Positions 55,505 through 56,060 of a stretch of DNA of 56,060 nucleotides are shown here, in pieces. The position numbers and the translations under genes were made by a program. The notes beneath the pieces were generated by a model, which was not told where the DNA came from, did not search any database, and was given only the letters and a program-made list of their open reading frames with translations. The stretch lies in assembly GCA_026713185.1 (NCBI GenBank), contig JAPOOX010000022.1:1-56060 (forward strand). Direction: 5' to 3'. The DNA comes from Gammaproteobacteria bacterium. Its GTDB lineage: Bacteria > Pseudomonadota > Gammaproteobacteria > Pseudomonadales > Azotimanducaceae. Position 1 is the first letter of the stretch, and each line of letters starts with the position of its first letter.

Positions 55505-56060
55505 TTAGAAGACCCAACCGACGCCGGCGCGAACAGAAGTTTCACCAGAACTCGAGGAGGCGCCTGCATTGATGTAGATGTTATTATCCGCACCCACTCT
55601 TCCGGACAAACCGACTGCAACTGCCGACTCGCCATCATGGTTGCCGACGCCAACACCCAGGAAGAAACTTCCATCACCTGGAACCACGTTGGGTACAGCT
55701 GTCATTGCAGAGGCCATGGCGGCAACCTTACTGACACGTTCATCCACCATATTGATTTCATTAGCATTGATTAAAATGCTGTTGGCATTCGACATAATCT
55801 GAGTCAGATTGGACGAGATGCGGCTTGAGTTCGATATGATATTGGCGATGTTAGTATTAACATTTCTAAGGTTATGAGCAATACCTCGAGCATTCATGGC
55901 GATATCACCGTCGTTAGCCATGATGGCGGCAGCATTGGACGCTATATCGGCATCGTTTGACTCGATGGCCATTTTATTGGCGTCGATGTACATTTTGTTT
56001 TTAGCATCACCATCTGTAATAGCCATTGCATTGGCGTCGATGTACATTTTGTTTTTAGCA
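55505..56060 (-). CDS. Trimeric autotransporter adhesin (YadA-like), C-terminal part, open at the window edge
   Basis: The visible 185 codons read to a stop at 55505. They show a repetitive stalk rich in Asn, Ala, Asp and Ile (NDADIASNAAAIMANDGD, NVNTNIANIISNSSR, SNANSILINANEIN). This is the heptad-like pattern of trimeric coiled coils. A YadA-type membrane anchor follows: VSKVAAMASAMTAVPNV, then FFLGVGVGNHDGESAVAVG and the C-terminal beta-strands ending SVRAGVGWVF, with the aromatic last residue used for outer-membrane insertion. The frame stays open to the window end, so the passenger and start are not seen. It is predicted to be a surface adhesin exported by its own trimeric barrel. Confidence 0.88.
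   Translation of the reverse strand, partial: AKNKMYIDANAMAITDGDAKNKMYIDANKMAIESNDADIASNAAAIMANDGDIAMNARGIAHNLRNVNTNIANIISNSSRISSNLTQIMSNANSILINANEINMVDERVSKVAAMASAMTAVPNVVPGDGSFFLGVGVGNHDGESAVAVGLSGRVGADNNIYINAGASSSSGETSVRAGVGWVF
55977..56060. repeat. 54-bp in-frame repeat in the adhesin stalk
   Basis: Thirty bases at 55977-56006 recur identically at 56031-56060, a 54-bp spacing that equals 18 codons. The protein repeat reads AKNKMYIDAN with MAI following. The repeat continues past the window end, so the copy number is not known. Such repeats set stalk length in trimeric autotransporters and can change by slippage. Confidence 0.8.

Overview
The window is a chromosomal segment of a gammaproteobacterium of moderate GC content. 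The clearest evidence is gene order. From one end to the other it follows the Pseudomonas aeruginosa blocks glnE-ilvE-waaF-waaC-waaG-waaP-kinases, hldE, waaA and psd-rhdA-orn-queG-nnr-tsaE-amiB-mutL-miaA-hflX-hflK-hflC-hisZ-purA-tRNA-Leu-rnr-rlmB-rpsF-rpsR-DUF2232-rplI-dnaB-alr, with parE-parC and serB-epmB-efp-epmA in between. This synteny is recalled from family knowledge, not computed. I cannot name the genus. Nearly all of the sequence is core housekeeping DNA, densely packed, with many 1-17 bp overlaps and many GTG or TTG starts.

Region 1 (1-19000) is mostly envelope work. After a fragment of an IS110-like transposase and two repeat ends come glnE (nitrogen control) and ilvE. Then follows a tightly coupled lipopolysaccharide (LPS) inner-core operon: two heptosyltransferases (waaF, waaC), an unusual WaaG-WaaG tandem fusion, WaaP, a second sugar kinase, a protein with two kinase domains, and a GT4 glycosyltransferase. 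A divergent lipid A acyltransferase, hldE (ADP-heptose supply) and waaA (Kdo transferase) complete the theme. An FAD oxidoreductase/aldo-keto reductase pair lies between hldE and waaA.

Region 2 (19000-30100) holds a secreted nuclease with a helix-hairpin-helix tail, a DUF1249 protein, topoisomerase IV (parE, parC), an Smp/AhpA-like membrane protein, serB, and the elongation factor P gene with both of its lysylation enzymes (epmB, efp, epmA).

Region 3 (30100-46200) holds psd, rhdA, orn, queG, then nnr-tsaE-amiB-mutL-miaA-hflX-hflK-hflC, a DUF2065 gene, hisZ, purA and a tRNA-Leu(CAG). The hfq gene expected between miaA and hflX is absent.

Region 4 (46200-56060) holds rnr-rlmB, the rpsF-rpsR-DUF2232-rplI ribosomal operon, dnaB, alr and radA. 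It ends with the C-terminal part of a YadA-type trimeric autotransporter adhesin that runs off the window.

The least explained structure is a dispersed 147-bp palindromic element. It has two full copies (24879-25025 and 31853-31999) and partial ends at 115-178 and 31785-31810. An internal hairpin differs between the two full copies by three compensated base pairs. A second, unrelated palindromic element of about 166 bp lies upstream of waaA. Other oddities are a 47-bp tandem duplication at the hisZ/purA junction, a 19-codon ORF containing an intrinsic terminator before the DUF2065 gene, an alanine in the quinolone-contact position of ParC, and a MutL that keeps the endonuclease metal motif.
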